Both the position numbers and the translations under genes were made by a program. Source: Halorubrum sp. CSM-61 (lineage in GTDB: Archaea > Halobacteriota > Halobacteria > Halobacteriales > Haloferacaceae). From it: a DNA stretch of 64,000 bases. This document shows positions 44,163 to 53,767 of this stretch, piece after piece. The notes beneath the pieces were generated by a model. That model was not told the origin of the DNA. It was given only the letters and a program-made list of their open reading frames with translations, and did no database searches. Numbering within the stretch: position 1 is the stretch's first letter; each line of letters begins with the position of its first letter. The stretch lies in the NCBI RefSeq assembly GCF_003781945.1, contig NZ_RJJW01000003.1, positions 46,866 through 110,865 of the forward strand, given 5' to 3'.

Positions 44163-44975
44163 CTACGACCCTCCTGAGACCCGCGAGCAGAACGCCGCGA
44201 GCGCCGCGTTGAACGCCGCCGGTCGCTCGAGCATCGCGAGGTGCGCGGCGCCCTCGATCGTCGCGCGCTCGCAGTCGCCGATCCGGTCCGCGAGGTAGTC
44301 GTGGTACTCGACGGGCGTGAGCGCGTCGTGCTCGCCGACGAGCGCGAGCGACGGGACCTCGATCTCGCCGAGGCGGTCGCGGACGTCGAAGGCGTGGCAG
44401 GTGCGGAAGTCGCGTTCGGTGACCGCGCGTCCGCACTCGCGCATCCCCGCACGGGAGAGCTCGACGTACTCCGGCGGCGCGTCGTGGAACAGCCGGTCGG
44501 GCTCGTGAAGCAGCTCGATCGCTCGGTCGAAGTCGTTCGCGAGCGCCTCGCGGAGCGGTTCGGCGACGGCGAGCTTCGCGCCCGTCCCGGCGAGCACGAG
44601 CCCGTCGAGCGCCAGGTCGCGCTCCAAGGCGACCCACAGCGCCACGGCCCCGCCCAGCGAGTTGCCGCAGAGGACGGTCGCGCCCGTCGCCTCGGCGACG
44701 GCGACCACGTCGTCCGCGTACGCGTCGAGGGCCTCGGGGCCGGCGGCCGCGCCGGCGTCGTCGCCCTGGTCGTCACCGCCTCCGATGTCGTCGCTGTCGC
44801 CGTGGCCCGACAGGTCGAGCGCGACGGCCGGGAATCGGTCGCTCAGACGCGCCTGCGCCTTCCAGACGTCCTTGCTCCCGCCGCTCCCGTGGACGAAACA
44901 GACCGTCGGCCCGTCGCCGCCGCGGTCGGAGGCCCGGTAGGCGGTGTCGCGGCCGTGGTGGGTGACCCGCTCCAT
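44163..44975 (-). CDS. Alpha/beta hydrolase
   Basis: The 270-residue protein has the oxyanion motif FVHGSGGSKDVWK, the nucleophile elbow GNSLGG, ALVGEHDALTP (acid) and GAAHLAML (His), a complete Ser-Asp-His triad. Specificity cannot be told from sequence. An acidic Gly/Asp insertion lies near residue 65. It stands alone, divergent from the Cdc48 operon. Confidence 0.88.
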   Translation of the reverse strand: MERVTHHGRDTAYRASDRGGDGPTVCFVHGSGGSKDVWKAQARLSDRFPAVALDLSGHGDSDDIGGGDDQGDDAGAAAGPEALDAYADDVVAVAEATGATVLCGNSLGGAVALWVALERDLALDGLVLAGTGAKLAVAEPLREALANDFDRAIELLHEPDRLFHDAPPEYVELSRAGMRECGRAVTERDFRTCHAFDVRDRLGEIEVPSLALVGEHDALTPVEYHDYLADRIGDCERATIEGAAHLAMLERPAAFNAALAAFCSRVSGGS

Positions 44976-45136
44976 GGGCTGTTGGTCGCGCGCGCCGCCT
45001 CATAAAGATCGGCCGCCGCTCGGCGTCCCCCCCGCTCGACCCGTCGGCAGTCGCCGACGGCGCCGCGATCGACCCCCGAACCGCAACACTACCGATATTC
45101 TGTTATTATCTCACGTCATGCGATTTTAGGCGATAC

Positions 45137-45169
45137 ATTCATATACTCTCGCGCCTAACTTGTAGTTAG
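45137..45169 (+). promoter_or_regulatory. Promoter of the Hsp20-like/Cdc48 operon
   Basis: A TATA-like TTCATATACT (45138-45147) precedes the ATG at 45171 by about 25 bases. The inverted repeat CTAAC/GTTAG (45155-45169) sits exactly at the expected transcription start and could be an operator. Confidence 0.45.
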
Positions 45170-45170
45170 C

Positions 45171-45422
45171 ATGAATCACCAACAGACCCGATCGACCGGC
45201 GACGGCGCGCTGCTCCGCCGGTACGAGTACGAGGACGGGTGGGTCGTCGCCGCCGATCTGGGCGCCGACGCCGAGAACGTCACCGTCGACACCGTCGGCG
45301 GAACCGCGATCGTCGTGATCGAGGGCGACGGCGAGCCCGTCGAGTCGGAGTTCGAGCTCCCGAGCGAGGCCGACTCGGTCGCCGTCGAGAACGGCGTGGT
45401 CACCGTGGAGGGCCAGCGATGA
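45171..45422 (+). CDS. Small Hsp20/alpha-crystallin-like protein coupled to Cdc48 (DUF7127-like)
   Basis: The 83-residue protein is mostly beta strand: [34 protein letters not shown] and the closing [12 protein letters not shown] resemble a minimal alpha-crystallin domain. Its TGA overlaps the ATG of cdc48 (ATGA), so the two are made together. A substrate-holding or adaptor role for Cdc48 is an inference from this coupling. Confidence 0.78.
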   Translation: MNHQQTRSTGDGALLRRYEYEDGWVVAADLGADAENVTVDTVGGTAIVVIEGDGEPVESEFELPSEADSVAVENGVVTVEGQR

Positions 45423-47686
45423 AACTCACCGTCAGACCGCTGAAACAGAAGGACGCCGGCCGCCGCCTCGCGGCGATCGACCGGGTCGCCGCCGAGGAGC
45501 TCGGGCTCTCCGGCGGGGACATCGTCCGCGTCGAGGGACCGGACGGGGCCGCGATCGCCCGCGTCTGGCCCGGCTACCCCGAGGACGACGGGACCGGCGT
45601 CGTGCGCATCGACGGCCGCCTCCGCCAGGAGGCCAACGTCGGGATCGACGACCGCGTGACCGTCGAGGACGTCGACGTCTCGCGGGCGGAGTCGGTCACC
45701 ATCGCCTTCCCGAGCCAGCTCCGCGTCCGCGGGCAGATCGCCCCGTTCATCCGCGACAAGCTCTCCGGACAGCCGGTGACCGAGGGGCAGACCATCCGCA
45801 CGTCGCTCGGCTTCGGGCTGATGGGCGGCCAGTCGCAGGCGGTGCCGATGAAGGTCGCCTCGACGACCCCCTCGGGGACCGTCGTCATCACCGACGACAC
45901 CGAGCTCGAGATCTCCGAGGTCCCCGCCGAGGAGCTGACCGACCGGAGCGAGGCCGGCGAGGGCCCGAGCGAGGGTCCGGACGTGACCTACGAGGACATC
46001 GGCGGGCTCGACGACGAGCTCGAACAGGTCCGCGAGATGATCGAGCTGCCGATGCGGCACCCGGAGCTGTTCAAGCGGCTCGGCATCGACCCGCCGAAGG
46101 GCGTGCTCCTGCACGGCCCGCCGGGCACCGGGAAGACGCTGATCGCGAAGGCCGTCGCCAACGAGATCGACGCGAACTTCCACACGATCTCCGGCCCGGA
46201 GATCATGTCGAAGTACTACGGCGAGTCCGAGGAGAAGCTCCGCGAGGTGTTCGAGGAGGCGTCCGAGGAGTCGCCCGCGATCATCTTCATGGACGAGCTC
46301 GACTCCATCGCGCCGAAACGCGAGGAGGCCGGCGGCGACGTCGAGCGCCGCGTCGTGGCCCAGCTGCTCTCGCTGATGGACGGGCTCGAGGAGCGCGGCG
46401 AGGTCGTCGTCATCGGGGCGACGAACCGCGTCGACGCCATCGACCCCGCGCTCCGGCGCGGCGGCCGGTTCGACCGCGAGATCGAGGTCGGCGTCCCCGA
46501 CCGCGAGGGCCGCAAGGAGATCCTGCAGGTCCACACGCGGAACATGCCGCTGGTCGAGGAGATCGACTTGGACGAGTACGCCGACAACACCCACGGCTTC
46601 GTCGGCGCGGACTTGGAGTCGCTGGCGAAGGAGTCGGCGATGCACGCGCTGCGGCGTATCCGCCCCGAGATCGACCTCGAGAGCGACGAGATCGACGCCG
46701 ACGTGCTCAACTCCATCCAGGTCACGGAGTCCGACTTCAAGGAGGCGATGAAGGGGATCGAACCCTCCGCCCTCCGCGAGGTGTTCGTCGAGGTCCCCGA
46801 CGTGAGCTGGGAGCAGGTCGGCGGCTTGGAGGACACCAAAGAGCGGCTCCGCGAGACGATCCAGTGGCCGCTGGAGTACCCCGAGGTGTTCGAGGAGCTC
46901 GACATGCAGGCCGCCAAGGGCGTCCTGATGTACGGCCCGCCGGGCACGGGGAAGACCCTGCTCGCGAAGGCCGTCGCCAACGAGGCGGAGTCGAACTTCA
47001 TCTCGATCAAGGGGCCCGAGCTGCTGAACAAGTTCGTGGGCGAGTCCGAGAAGGGCGTCCGCGAGGTGTTCAGCAAGGCCCGCGAGAACGCGCCGACGAT
47101 CGTGTTCTTCGACGAGATCGACTCGATCGCGACCGAGCGCGGCAAGAACTCCGGCGACTCCGGCGTCGGCGAACGGGTCGTCTCCCAGCTGCTGACGGAG
47201 CTCGACGGGCTCGAGTCGCTGGAGGACGTGGTCGTCATCGCGACGACGAACCGCCCGGACCTGATCGACTCAGCGCTGCTCCGTCCCGGCCGGCTGGACC
47301 GCCACGTGCACGTTCCCGTGCCCGACGAGGACGCGCGCCGGAAGATCCTGGAGGTCCACACGCGGAACAAGCCGCTGGCCGACGACGTCGACCTCGACGC
47401 GATCGCCCGGAAGACGGAGGGCTACGTCGGCGCCGACATCGAGGCGGTGGCCCGCGAGGCGTCGATGAACGCCTCCCGGGAGTTCATCGGCAGCGTCTCG
47501 CGCGAGGAGGTTGGCGAGTCCGTGGGTAACGTCCGCGTGACGATGCAGCACTTCGAGGACGCCCTCGACGAGGTGAACCCGAGCGTCACCCCCGAGACGC
47601 GCGAGCGCTACGAGGAGATCGAAAAGCAGTTCCGGCGGTCGGAGGTCGAGTCCGCGGAGACCGAGCCCGGCACGGCGTTCCAGTAG
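45419..47686 (+). CDS. cdc48: Cdc48/VAT AAA+ ATPase
   Basis: The 755-residue double AAA+ unfoldase feeds proteins to the proteasome and other pathways. The N-domain (1-185) begins [21 protein letters not shown]1 and D2 each have GPPGTGKT (Walker A) with FMDELDS and FFDEIDS (Walker B), plus [12 protein letters not shown] and [15 protein letters not shown] (sensor/arginine finger region). The ATG at 45419 is chosen for its overlap with the upstream small gene. A T-run (47734-47739) follows. Confidence 0.96.
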   Translation: MKLTVRPLKQKDAGRRLAAIDRVAAEELGLSGGDIVRVEGPDGAAIARVWPGYPEDDGTGVVRIDGRLRQEANVGIDDRVTVEDVDVSRAESVTIAFPSQLRVRGQIAPFIRDKLSGQPVTEGQTIRTSLGFGLMGGQSQAVPMKVASTTPSGTVVITDDTELEISEVPAEELTDRSEAGEGPSEGPDVTYEDIGGLDDELEQVREMIELPMRHPELFKRLGIDPPKGVLLHGPPGTGKTLIAKAVANEIDANFHTISGPEIMSKYYGESEEKLREVFEEASEESPAIIFMDELDSIAPKREEAGGDVERRVVAQLLSLMDGLEERGEVVVIGATNRVDAIDPALRRGGRFDREIEVGVPDREGRKEILQVHTRNMPLVEEIDLDEYADNTHGFVGADLESLAKESAMHALRRIRPEIDLESDEIDADVLNSIQVTESDFKEAMKGIEPSALREVFVEVPDVSWEQVGGLEDTKERLRETIQWPLEYPEVFEELDMQAAKGVLMYGPPGTGKTLLAKAVANEAESNFISIKGPELLNKFVGESEKGVREVFSKARENAPTIVFFDEIDSIATERGKNSGDSGVGERVVSQLLTELDGLESLEDVVVIATTNRPDLIDSALLRPGRLDRHVHVPVPDEDARRKILEVHTRNKPLADDVDLDAIARKTEGYVGADIEAVAREASMNASREFIGSVSREEVGESVGNVRVTMQHFEDALDEVNPSVTPETRERYEEIEKQFRRSEVESAETEPGTAFQ

Positions 47687-47732
47687 TCGGTCCGGACCCG
47701 GTCCGGATCCGTCTCGGATCGGCCGTAGTTAC

Positions 47733-47740
47733 GATTTTTT
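47733..47740 (+). terminator. Oligo-T terminator after cdc48
   Basis: A run of six T (ATTTTTTC) lies about 47 bases after the cdc48 stop, next to the end of the convergent small membrane gene. Oligo-T tracts are the usual archaeal termination signal. Confidence 0.5.
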
Positions 47741-47979
47741 CAGACGACGCCCAGCGTCGACAGCAGGTAGAACGCGGCGACGAGAACGATCCCGATCGTG
47801 ACGAGCCGCCACGCGAGCTTCAACACGAACTTGCCGACGACGATGACGATCGCGACGGCGAATAGCGCGACGAGTAGCTGTCCCGCCTGGCTGGCGAGGA
47901 GGCCGGCCTGTAGCGGTACCGTGGCCGCGAGCGCGGCGAGCGAAGCGGTCATGTCCGGGTCCACGGCGAGCCCCGGCAT
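47740..47979 (-). CDS. Small two-helix membrane protein
   Basis: The 79-residue protein has two hydrophobic segments (QAGQLLVALFAVAIVIVVGKF and LAWRLVTIGIVLVAAFYLL) and no recognised motif. A later ATG (47952) is possible and would remove nine residues. The first start codon sits inside a nested inverted repeat (47976-48010), so translation might be structure-sensitive if the leader is transcribed. Function unknown. Confidence 0.6.
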   Translation of the reverse strand: MPGLAVDPDMTASLAALAATVPLQAGLLASQAGQLLVALFAVAIVIVVGKFVLKLAWRLVTIGIVLVAAFYLLSTLGVV

Positions 47980-48425
47980 AAGCTTGTGGGAGCAAGCTCG
48001 ACGCTTATGCTGTGAGCGGACGGACCAGTTATCGGTTCTGACAGGTCCGCGGCAAGAACTGCGGCTGACGAGGACGACCGATCACCGACACGACGCTCGT
48101 GAACGCGGTGCCGTGTCGCTTTCTCCGGCGAACCGCCGCCGAACAACCCCCCTTTTGTTCCGGTGGGAAAACGCCTCCTTCTTGCGGTTTTTTCGGTCTC
48201 CGATCAGTTTCACTCCGGTCTGGCTACGCTTATGTGTCCGGAGTCCGTTCCATGCTTCCGTACCGAAATTCAGCGTCAGACGTGCGGAGCGGACGTTGCA
48301 TAACGAACCGGACATGTAGTCGCCTGTCGGGTCCGCGTATCCGAACCTACAAGGGCCCGCCTCGCCAGTACACCAACACTACAGATGATCCATATCTCAC
48401 GCCAACCGAGCGGGGTGGCCGTCGA
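47980..48425. other. Long leader or promoter region before ribonucleotide reductase
   Basis: There is no convincing gene. Features seen are the nested inverted repeat GCATAAGC/GCTTATGC (47976-47983 and 48003-48010) around AGCTTG/CAAGCT, a T-run (48187-48193), and AT-rich TATA-like segments near 48229 and 48387. I saw no recognisable cobalamin-riboswitch core. Confidence 0.4.
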
Positions 48426-51400
48426 ATGAGCAGCGACGGCGTCGCCGCCGACGAACTCGAACTGCCGATCAAACGCACCACGGGCGAGACGATGGAGGAG
48501 CGGCTCACCGCCAACGCCTACCACAACATCCTGCCCGCGCGCTACCTCCGGAAGAACGCGGACGGGGAGGCGATCGAGGACCCCGAGGAGCTGTTCGACC
48601 GCGTCGCGCGCAACGTCGCGCTCGCGGAGGCGGTGTTCGAGGCGGAGAACCAGGATGTCGAGGTCACGGTCACGCCCGACCAGCTGAAGCCCGATCATCC
48701 CCGGCGCGACGAGCTTGCCGAGGAGGTCTTCGGCGCGGGAGTCACCGCCGAGGACGATACGGAGACGACGCTCACCGCGCACAACGTCAACAAGTTCGCG
48801 TACGACACGGTCGTTCCCGAGCTCCCCGAGAGCGTGCGCGACCACGTCGAGGCGACCGCGGACCGGTTCCGCGACGGAATGGAGCAGCTCTCCTTCATGC
48901 CGAACTCGCCGACCCTGATGAACGCGGGCGACGAGCTCCAGCAGCTCTCCGCCTGCTTCGTCGACTCGCCCGACGACGACATCACGGACATCCACCAGAC
49001 CGCCAAGGAGGCGGCCGAGGTGTTCCAGTCCGGCGGCGGCATGGGGTACGCGTTCTGGAAGCTCCGCCCCTACGGCGACTCCGTCGGCTCCACCGGCGGC
49101 ATCGCCTCCGGGCCGATCACGTTCATGCGGACGTTCGACCAGATGTGCGAGACGATCGCGCAGGGCGGCGCACGTCGCGGCGCCCAGATGGGCGTCATGC
49201 GCGTCTCGCACCCGGACGTCATCCAGTTCATCCACTCGAAGAACAAGGACGTCTCGCTGGCTCACTCGCTGCGCCTGAACGACCCCGACGACTTCACGCA
49301 CAACTCCTTCGCGGACGCCTTAGAGGAGGCGCGCGACCTCATCGACGACGATGGGAAGGTCCCCGAACACCTCCGGAACGCGGTCGAGGGCCACCTGTCG
49401 AACTTCAACATCAGCGTCGGCGTCACCGACGACTTCATGGAGGCGCTGTACAACGACGAGGAGTTCACCTTCACCAACCCGCGCACGGAGGAGCCGCACG
49501 TCGCGACGCCGGAGACGAAGGAGATCTACGACATGTTCGGCCTCGGCGAGCACGTCGAGGTCGGCGAGGTGCTGTCGATCCCGGCCCAGGAGCTGTGGGA
49601 CGACATGATCGAGGGCGCCCACGAGAACGGCGAGCCGGGCGTCATCTACCTCGAGCGCGTGAACAAGGAACATTCGTTCGATGTTGAAGAAAATCCAGAC
49701 CACAGGATCCTTGCAACAAACCCCTGCGGTGAGCAACCGTTGGAGGAGTACGAGGCCTGTAACCTCGGCCACATCAACCTCTCGACGCTCGCGGCCCAGG
49801 ACGCGCCGGACTGGCGCGTCTGGTCCGCCGAGCACGCCGACGAGTACGACTCGCAGGCCGAGGCGATCGACGCCTTCCTCGAGGAGGCGATCGACTTCGA
49901 GGAGTTCGACGAGCGGATCGACTACGGGACCCGCTTCTTAGAGAACGTGGTCACGATGTCGGACTTCCCGGTCGAGAAGATCGAGCAGAAGGTCCGCGAC
50001 ATGCGGAAGATCGGGCTGGGCGTCATGGGGCTCGCACAGCTGTACATCCAGCTCGGGATCCAGTACGGCACCGAGCCGGGCAACGAGGTCGCCCGCCAGC
50101 TGATGACCCACATCAACCACGCGTCGAAGCGGACCTCCCACGAGCTCGCGACGGAGCGCGGGACGTTCAACGACTGGGAGGAGTCGAAGTACGCGAACCC
50201 CACCGAGCACCGCGACTGGTTCGAGCACTACACCGGCCTCGACGCCGACGAGTGGGCGGACGGGTTCCCGATCCGCAACCACAACACGACGACGATCGCG
50301 CCCACGGGCACGACGTCGATGATCGGCAACACCACCGGCGGCTGCGAGCCCATCTACAACGTCGCCTACTACAAGAACGTCTCCGACGACGTGCAGGGCG
50401 ACGAGATGCTCGTCGAGTTCGACGACTACTTCCTGCGCACCTTAGAGGAGAACGACGTCGACGTCGACGCCGTCAAGCGGGAGGCCCAAGAGCAGATGGC
50501 CGAAAACGAGTTCGACGGCGTGGACGGGTTAGAGACGGTGCCTGACGCCATCGGCGAGCTGTTCGTCGTCACCGGCGACCTCTCGGGCAAGCAGCACGCG
50601 GCGGTCCAGTGCGCCTGCCAGAAGGGCGTCGACTCCGCCATCTCGAAGACGTGTAACTTCCCGAACGACGCCACCGCCGAGGAGATGGAAGAGGTGTACC
50701 GCTACATCTACGACCACGGCGGGAAGGGCGTCACCGTCTACCGCGACGGCACCCGCTCGAAGCAGGTGCTCACGACGCGCGCGAAGAACACGGAGTTCGC
50801 CGACGAGAGCGAGGCGGCCGAAGCGATCGTCGAGCAGATCGGCGAGGTGTTCGGCGGCATCGAGTCGTTCCTCGACAACGAGGACGTGCAGGCGGCGATC
50901 GACACGGAGATCTCGGACCTGCTCGAAGCCAGCGAGCAGCCCCGGATCGACTACAGCGAGCGCAGCGCGCGCCCCGACTCCCTGAACGGCGTCACCCAGC
51001 GCGTCGAGACGGGCTACGGCAAGCTCTACGTCACCATCAACGAGGACGACAACGGGCTGCCGTTCGAGCTGTTCGCGAACATCGGTCACTCCGGCGGCTA
51101 CACCAACTCCTTCACGGAGGCGCTCGCGAAGGTCATCTCGACGGCGCTCCGCTCTGGCGTCGACCCCGAGGAGATCGTCGACGAGCTGCAGGGCACCCGG
51201 AGCCCGAAGGTCGCGTGGGACAAGGGCGAGCAGATCCAGTCGATCCCGGACGCGATCGGCACCGCGCTCCGCCGCTACCTCGACGACGAGATCGACAAGG
51301 GGATCCCTCAACAGCAGAGCCTCGACGACGTCGAGGGCGTCGCCGAGCCCCCGAGCCAGACGGACGGCGGCGCGGTCGACGCCGGTACGGTCGACGCCGA

Positions 51401-51587
51401 CGCGACGGGCGACGCCCCGACCGCCGGCGGCCCCGAGGCCGCGGACGACGCGGTCGGCGCCGACGACGCGACCCAGGAGCTGATCGCGGCGGGCGAGTCG
51501 CCCGAGTGTCCCGAGTGCGGCGGGATGAACCTCTACTACTCCGAGGGCTGCAAGACGTGCGAGTCGTGCGGCTGGTCGGAGTGTTAG
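48426..51587 (+). CDS. nrdJ: Adenosylcobalamin-dependent (class II) ribonucleoside-diphosphate reductase
   Basis: The 1053-residue enzyme makes deoxyribonucleotides. Motifs include FNISVGVTDDFM, the catalytic NPCGEQ (C434), APTGTTSMIGNTTGGCEP and RDGTRSKQVL. A C-terminal zinc ribbon (CPECGG...CKTCESCGWSEC) carries redox cysteines. The start at 48426 gives the family N-terminus. No intein is present, but about 80 bases around C434 (49664-49745) fall to roughly 45-50% GC with codons foreign to the rest of the gene. Confidence 0.95.
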   Translation: MSSDGVAADELELPIKRTTGETMEERLTANAYHNILPARYLRKNADGEAIEDPEELFDRVARNVALAEAVFEAENQDVEVTVTPDQLKPDHPRRDELAEEVFGAGVTAEDDTETTLTAHNVNKFAYDTVVPELPESVRDHVEATADRFRDGMEQLSFMPNSPTLMNAGDELQQLSACFVDSPDDDITDIHQTAKEAAEVFQSGGGMGYAFWKLRPYGDSVGSTGGIASGPITFMRTFDQMCETIAQGGARRGAQMGVMRVSHPDVIQFIHSKNKDVSLAHSLRLNDPDDFTHNSFADALEEARDLIDDDGKVPEHLRNAVEGHLSNFNISVGVTDDFMEALYNDEEFTFTNPRTEEPHVATPETKEIYDMFGLGEHVEVGEVLSIPAQELWDDMIEGAHENGEPGVIYLERVNKEHSFDVEENPDHRILATNPCGEQPLEEYEACNLGHINLSTLAAQDAPDWRVWSAEHADEYDSQAEAIDAFLEEAIDFEEFDERIDYGTRFLENVVTMSDFPVEKIEQKVRDMRKIGLGVMGLAQLYIQLGIQYGTEPGNEVARQLMTHINHASKRTSHELATERGTFNDWEESKYANPTEHRDWFEHYTGLDADEWADGFPIRNHNTTTIAPTGTTSMIGNTTGGCEPIYNVAYYKNVSDDVQGDEMLVEFDDYFLRTLEENDVDVDAVKREAQEQMAENEFDGVDGLETVPDAIGELFVVTGDLSGKQHAAVQCACQKGVDSAISKTCNFPNDATAEEMEEVYRYIYDHGGKGVTVYRDGTRSKQVLTTRAKNTEFADESEAAEAIVEQIGEVFGGIESFLDNEDVQAAIDTEISDLLEASEQPRIDYSERSARPDSLNGVTQRVETGYGKLYVTINEDDNGLPFELFANIGHSGGYTNSFTEALAKVISTALRSGVDPEEIVDELQGTRSPKVAWDKGEQIQSIPDAIGTALRRYLDDEIDKGIPQQQSLDDVEGVAEPPSQTDGGAVDAGTVDADATGDAPTAGGPEAADDAVGADDATQELIAAGESPECPECGGMNLYYSEGCKTCESCGWSEC

Positions 51588-51764
51588 ACGGGTCGAGCAG
51601 CGAGTAGCGGGCTTTCGACGACGCGGATTTTTCAGGGCGGTACGGACGCAGAAGTGAGTGATTCCGGGAGTGGGTATAGCGAATTGGTGGAACGGGTTTT
51701 TAGAAGCGATCGAATGATGTTGCTGGCGGCTGTTTATAAGTCGTCGACGGTGTTGCGGTGAACA

Positions 51765-51962
51765 CTTCCAAAGCCCCAGCCGCTGCGGGCGCCGCAGGCG
51801 ATGTAAGCACCGCAACGAGGGAGCGGCAGCGACCGAGTGAGGCGCGCAGCGAGCGTGCGGCGCCCGCAGCGTCTGCCCCTTTGAGTCCCACCCGCCCCGC
51901 ACAGCACCGCAGCCTCACACCTCCCCAGCCTCGTCGGCCGGCGCTTATAAGCGCCGGCCGAC
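51765..51962. repeat. Structured interspersed repeat, copy 2
   Basis: The left flank CTTCCAAAGCCCCAGCCG (51765-51782) and right flank CTGCCCCTTTGAGTCCCACC (51873-51892) are identical to copy 1. The inverted arms (51781-51796 and 51856-51871; CGCTGCGGGCGCCGCA and complement) differ from copy 1 but pair perfectly. The 59-base core aligns to copy 1 only after reverse complementing: its reverse strand starts CGCTCGCTGCGCGC and ends GTGCTTACATCGCC. Confidence 0.85.
51933..51962. repeat. 30-base perfect palindrome with TATA-like centre (copy 2)
   Basis: This is identical to 28840-28869. Both copies are followed by TCCCTCGC and then diverge, which makes the palindrome the distal edge of the shared block. 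Confidence 0.8.
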
Positions 51963-51979
51963 TCCCTCGCACCGTCGTC

Positions 51980-52052
51980 GCCGGCGGCTTCGCCGCCGGC
52001 TGCCAGAGGGACCGAAGGTCCCTCGCGGTTCGCGGCCGCCGATGGCGGCCGC
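51980..52052. repeat. Triple triloop-hairpin cluster
   Basis: Three perfect stems stand in a row, each with a three-base loop. The first is 51980-52000 (GCCGGCGGC, loop TTC), the second 52006-52024 (GAGGGACC, loop GAA) and the third 52032-52052 (GCGGCCGCC, loop GAT). Spacers are 5 and 7 bases. The design equals the hairpin pairs at 17932-17987 and 59763-59807. Confidence 0.75.
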
Positions 52053-52270
52053 TCACCGGGGCGCGCCGCCGCACGCCATTTATAAGCGATCGTCGCCCAC
52101 CACTTACGATCGTTTAAATACCGAACTATCCCCACCGATCTGCAATACTCACTCTCGCTATCTGTCGAATTCGCGTGTTCGTCGGGGACGACTGCGACTC
52201 TCGAAGAAGGCGCCGCAAAGTGAAACCGGACGAGCCGAAAGAACCGAGAAACCGCAGCCGCGCCGTCGCC

Positions 52271-53641
52271 TCAGAAGGTCTCCAGGTAGCGGTCCTCCTC
52301 CCACTGGGAGACCTGGGTGAGGTACTCGCTGAACTCCTGGGACTTCGCCTCGGCGAACTTCTCGGAGGTGTGCGGGCCGAGCGCCTCCTGCAGCACCTCG
52401 TCGTTCTCCAGCTCGTCGACGGCGGCGCCGAGGTTCGGCGGCAGCGTCTCGATGCCGTACTCCCGGCGCTTCTCGTCGTCGAACTCGTAGATGTCCTCGC
52501 GGACCGGGTCGCCCGGGTCGGCCTCCGTCTTGATCCCGTCGAGGCCGGCGGCGATGAGCGACGCCAGTCCGAGGTAGGGGTTACAGGACGGGTCGGGGCT
52601 GCGGACCTCGAAGCGGGCGGAGACGCCCGCGGCGTCGGGGACGCGGACGAGCGCCGAGCGGTTCGTGTCGGACCACGCGACGTAGATCGGCGCCTCGTAG
52701 CCGGGCACCAGGCGCTTGTAGGAGTTCACGGTCGGGTTGGTGACCGCCGTGAACGCGGGCGCGTGGTTCAGGATGCCGCCCATGAACTGGTAGGCCGTCT
52801 CGCTCAGGTTGAACTCGTCGCCGTCGTCGGAGAAGGCGTTGCCGTCCTCGTCGAACAGCGAGATGTGGGTGTGCATCCCCGAGCCGTTGATCTCGGCGAT
52901 CGGCTTGGGCATGAACGTCGCGTGGAGGTCGTGCTGGCTGGCGACCGCGCGGACGACCGCGCGGAACGTCGCGATGTTGTCCGCGGTCGTGAGCGCGTCG
53001 TCGTACTTGAAGTTGATCTCGTGTTGGCCCTCGGCGACCTCGTGGTGGGAGGCCTCGATCTCGAAGCCCATGTCCTCTAAGGTGAAGATGATCTCCTTGC
53101 GGACGTCGCTCGCGAGGTCCTTGGGCGCCAGGTCGAAGTAGCCGCCGTTGTCGTGGGGTTCCGTCGTCGCGTTTCCGTCGTCGTCGGTCTTGAACAGGAA
53201 GAACTCCGGTTCGGGGCCGATGGAGACGGAGTATCCCATCTCCTCGGCCTCCTCGAGGACGCTCTTGAGGACCTGACGCGGGCCGCCGACGAACGGTTCG
53301 CCCTCCGTGGTGACGATGTCACAGATGAGCCGCGCGGCCGCGCTGTCGTCGTCGCCGTTGCTGCGCCACGGGAGCACCGCGAACGTCTCGGGATCGGGGA
53401 CGAGGCGCATGTCCGACTCCTGGATGCGCACGAACCCCTCGATGGAGGAGCCGTCGAAGTAGATACCCTCAGTGAACGCCTTCTCCGCCTGGTGAGCGGG
53501 CACGGAGACGTTCTTCACGACGCCGAGGATGTCGGTGAACTGGAGCCGCAGGAAATCGACGTTTTCCTCTTCGATCTCGTCGAGTACCGCCTGTTCTTCG
53601 GCCGTGAGGCCGCCGTCCGGTTTCGCGTGTTCGTCCGTCAT
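52271..53641 (-). CDS. glnA: Glutamine synthetase (type I)
   Basis: The 456-residue enzyme assimilates ammonia into glutamine. Conserved pieces include FDGSSIEGF (substrate region), [37 protein letters not shown] (loop near the active site), and NRSALVRVP. The adenylylation tyrosine motif of bacterial enzymes is not evident. It is divergent from an Lrp-family regulator across 126 bases, a conserved haloarchaeal pairing. Confidence 0.95.
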   Translation of the reverse strand: MTDEHAKPDGGLTAEEQAVLDEIEEENVDFLRLQFTDILGVVKNVSVPAHQAEKAFTEGIYFDGSSIEGFVRIQESDMRLVPDPETFAVLPWRSNGDDDSAAARLICDIVTTEGEPFVGGPRQVLKSVLEEAEEMGYSVSIGPEPEFFLFKTDDDGNATTEPHDNGGYFDLAPKDLASDVRKEIIFTLEDMGFEIEASHHEVAEGQHEINFKYDDALTTADNIATFRAVVRAVASQHDLHATFMPKPIAEINGSGMHTHISLFDEDGNAFSDDGDEFNLSETAYQFMGGILNHAPAFTAVTNPTVNSYKRLVPGYEAPIYVAWSDTNRSALVRVPDAAGVSARFEVRSPDPSCNPYLGLASLIAAGLDGIKTEADPGDPVREDIYEFDDEKRREYGIETLPPNLGAAVDELENDEVLQEALGPHTSEKFAEAKSQEFSEYLTQVSQWEEDRYLETF

Positions 53642-53670
53642 GTTCTGGACGGTTCATTCGTTATCTGCCA

Positions 53671-53744
53671 GTATAAAGGCCTTATCGCTTGGCGCATGAA
53701 CCGCCAGTCGCGCAAGAATGCTGGACGTTCGTAAAATTATAAAC
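53671..53744. promoter_or_regulatory. Divergent glnA/lrp promoter region
   Basis: For glnA (minus strand) CCTTTATAC (53671-53679) lies about 30 bases before its ATG. For lrp, AATTATAAAC (53735-53744) lies 24 bases before the ATG at 53768, predicting a leaderless transcript. The 55 bases between the two boxes could bind the Lrp product. Confidence 0.55.
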
Positions 53745-53767
53745 CCCTGAAGACGTGGATAGGTGTG

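Larger units (their letters stand above)
51588..52270. other. Gene-free region holding interspersed repeat copy 2
   Basis: No gene is supported across nearly 700 bases between the reductase and glnA. It holds T-runs that may end the reductase transcript (51628-51634 and 51692-51698), a TATA-like TTTATAAG (51733-51740), repeat copy 2, a triple hairpin cluster, and another TATA-like TTTATAAG at 52079. Confidence 0.8.

Noticed and set aside
47980..48425. Possible cobalamin riboswitch ahead of the B12-dependent ribonucleotide reductase
   Set aside because: I could not find the conserved B12-box-like core or the expected junction; AT-rich promoter-like segments explain the region better.
48426..51587. 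Intein within ribonucleotide reductase
   Set aside because: The protein runs through all catalytic motifs without an inserted Hint or homing domain; only a compositional scar is suggested.
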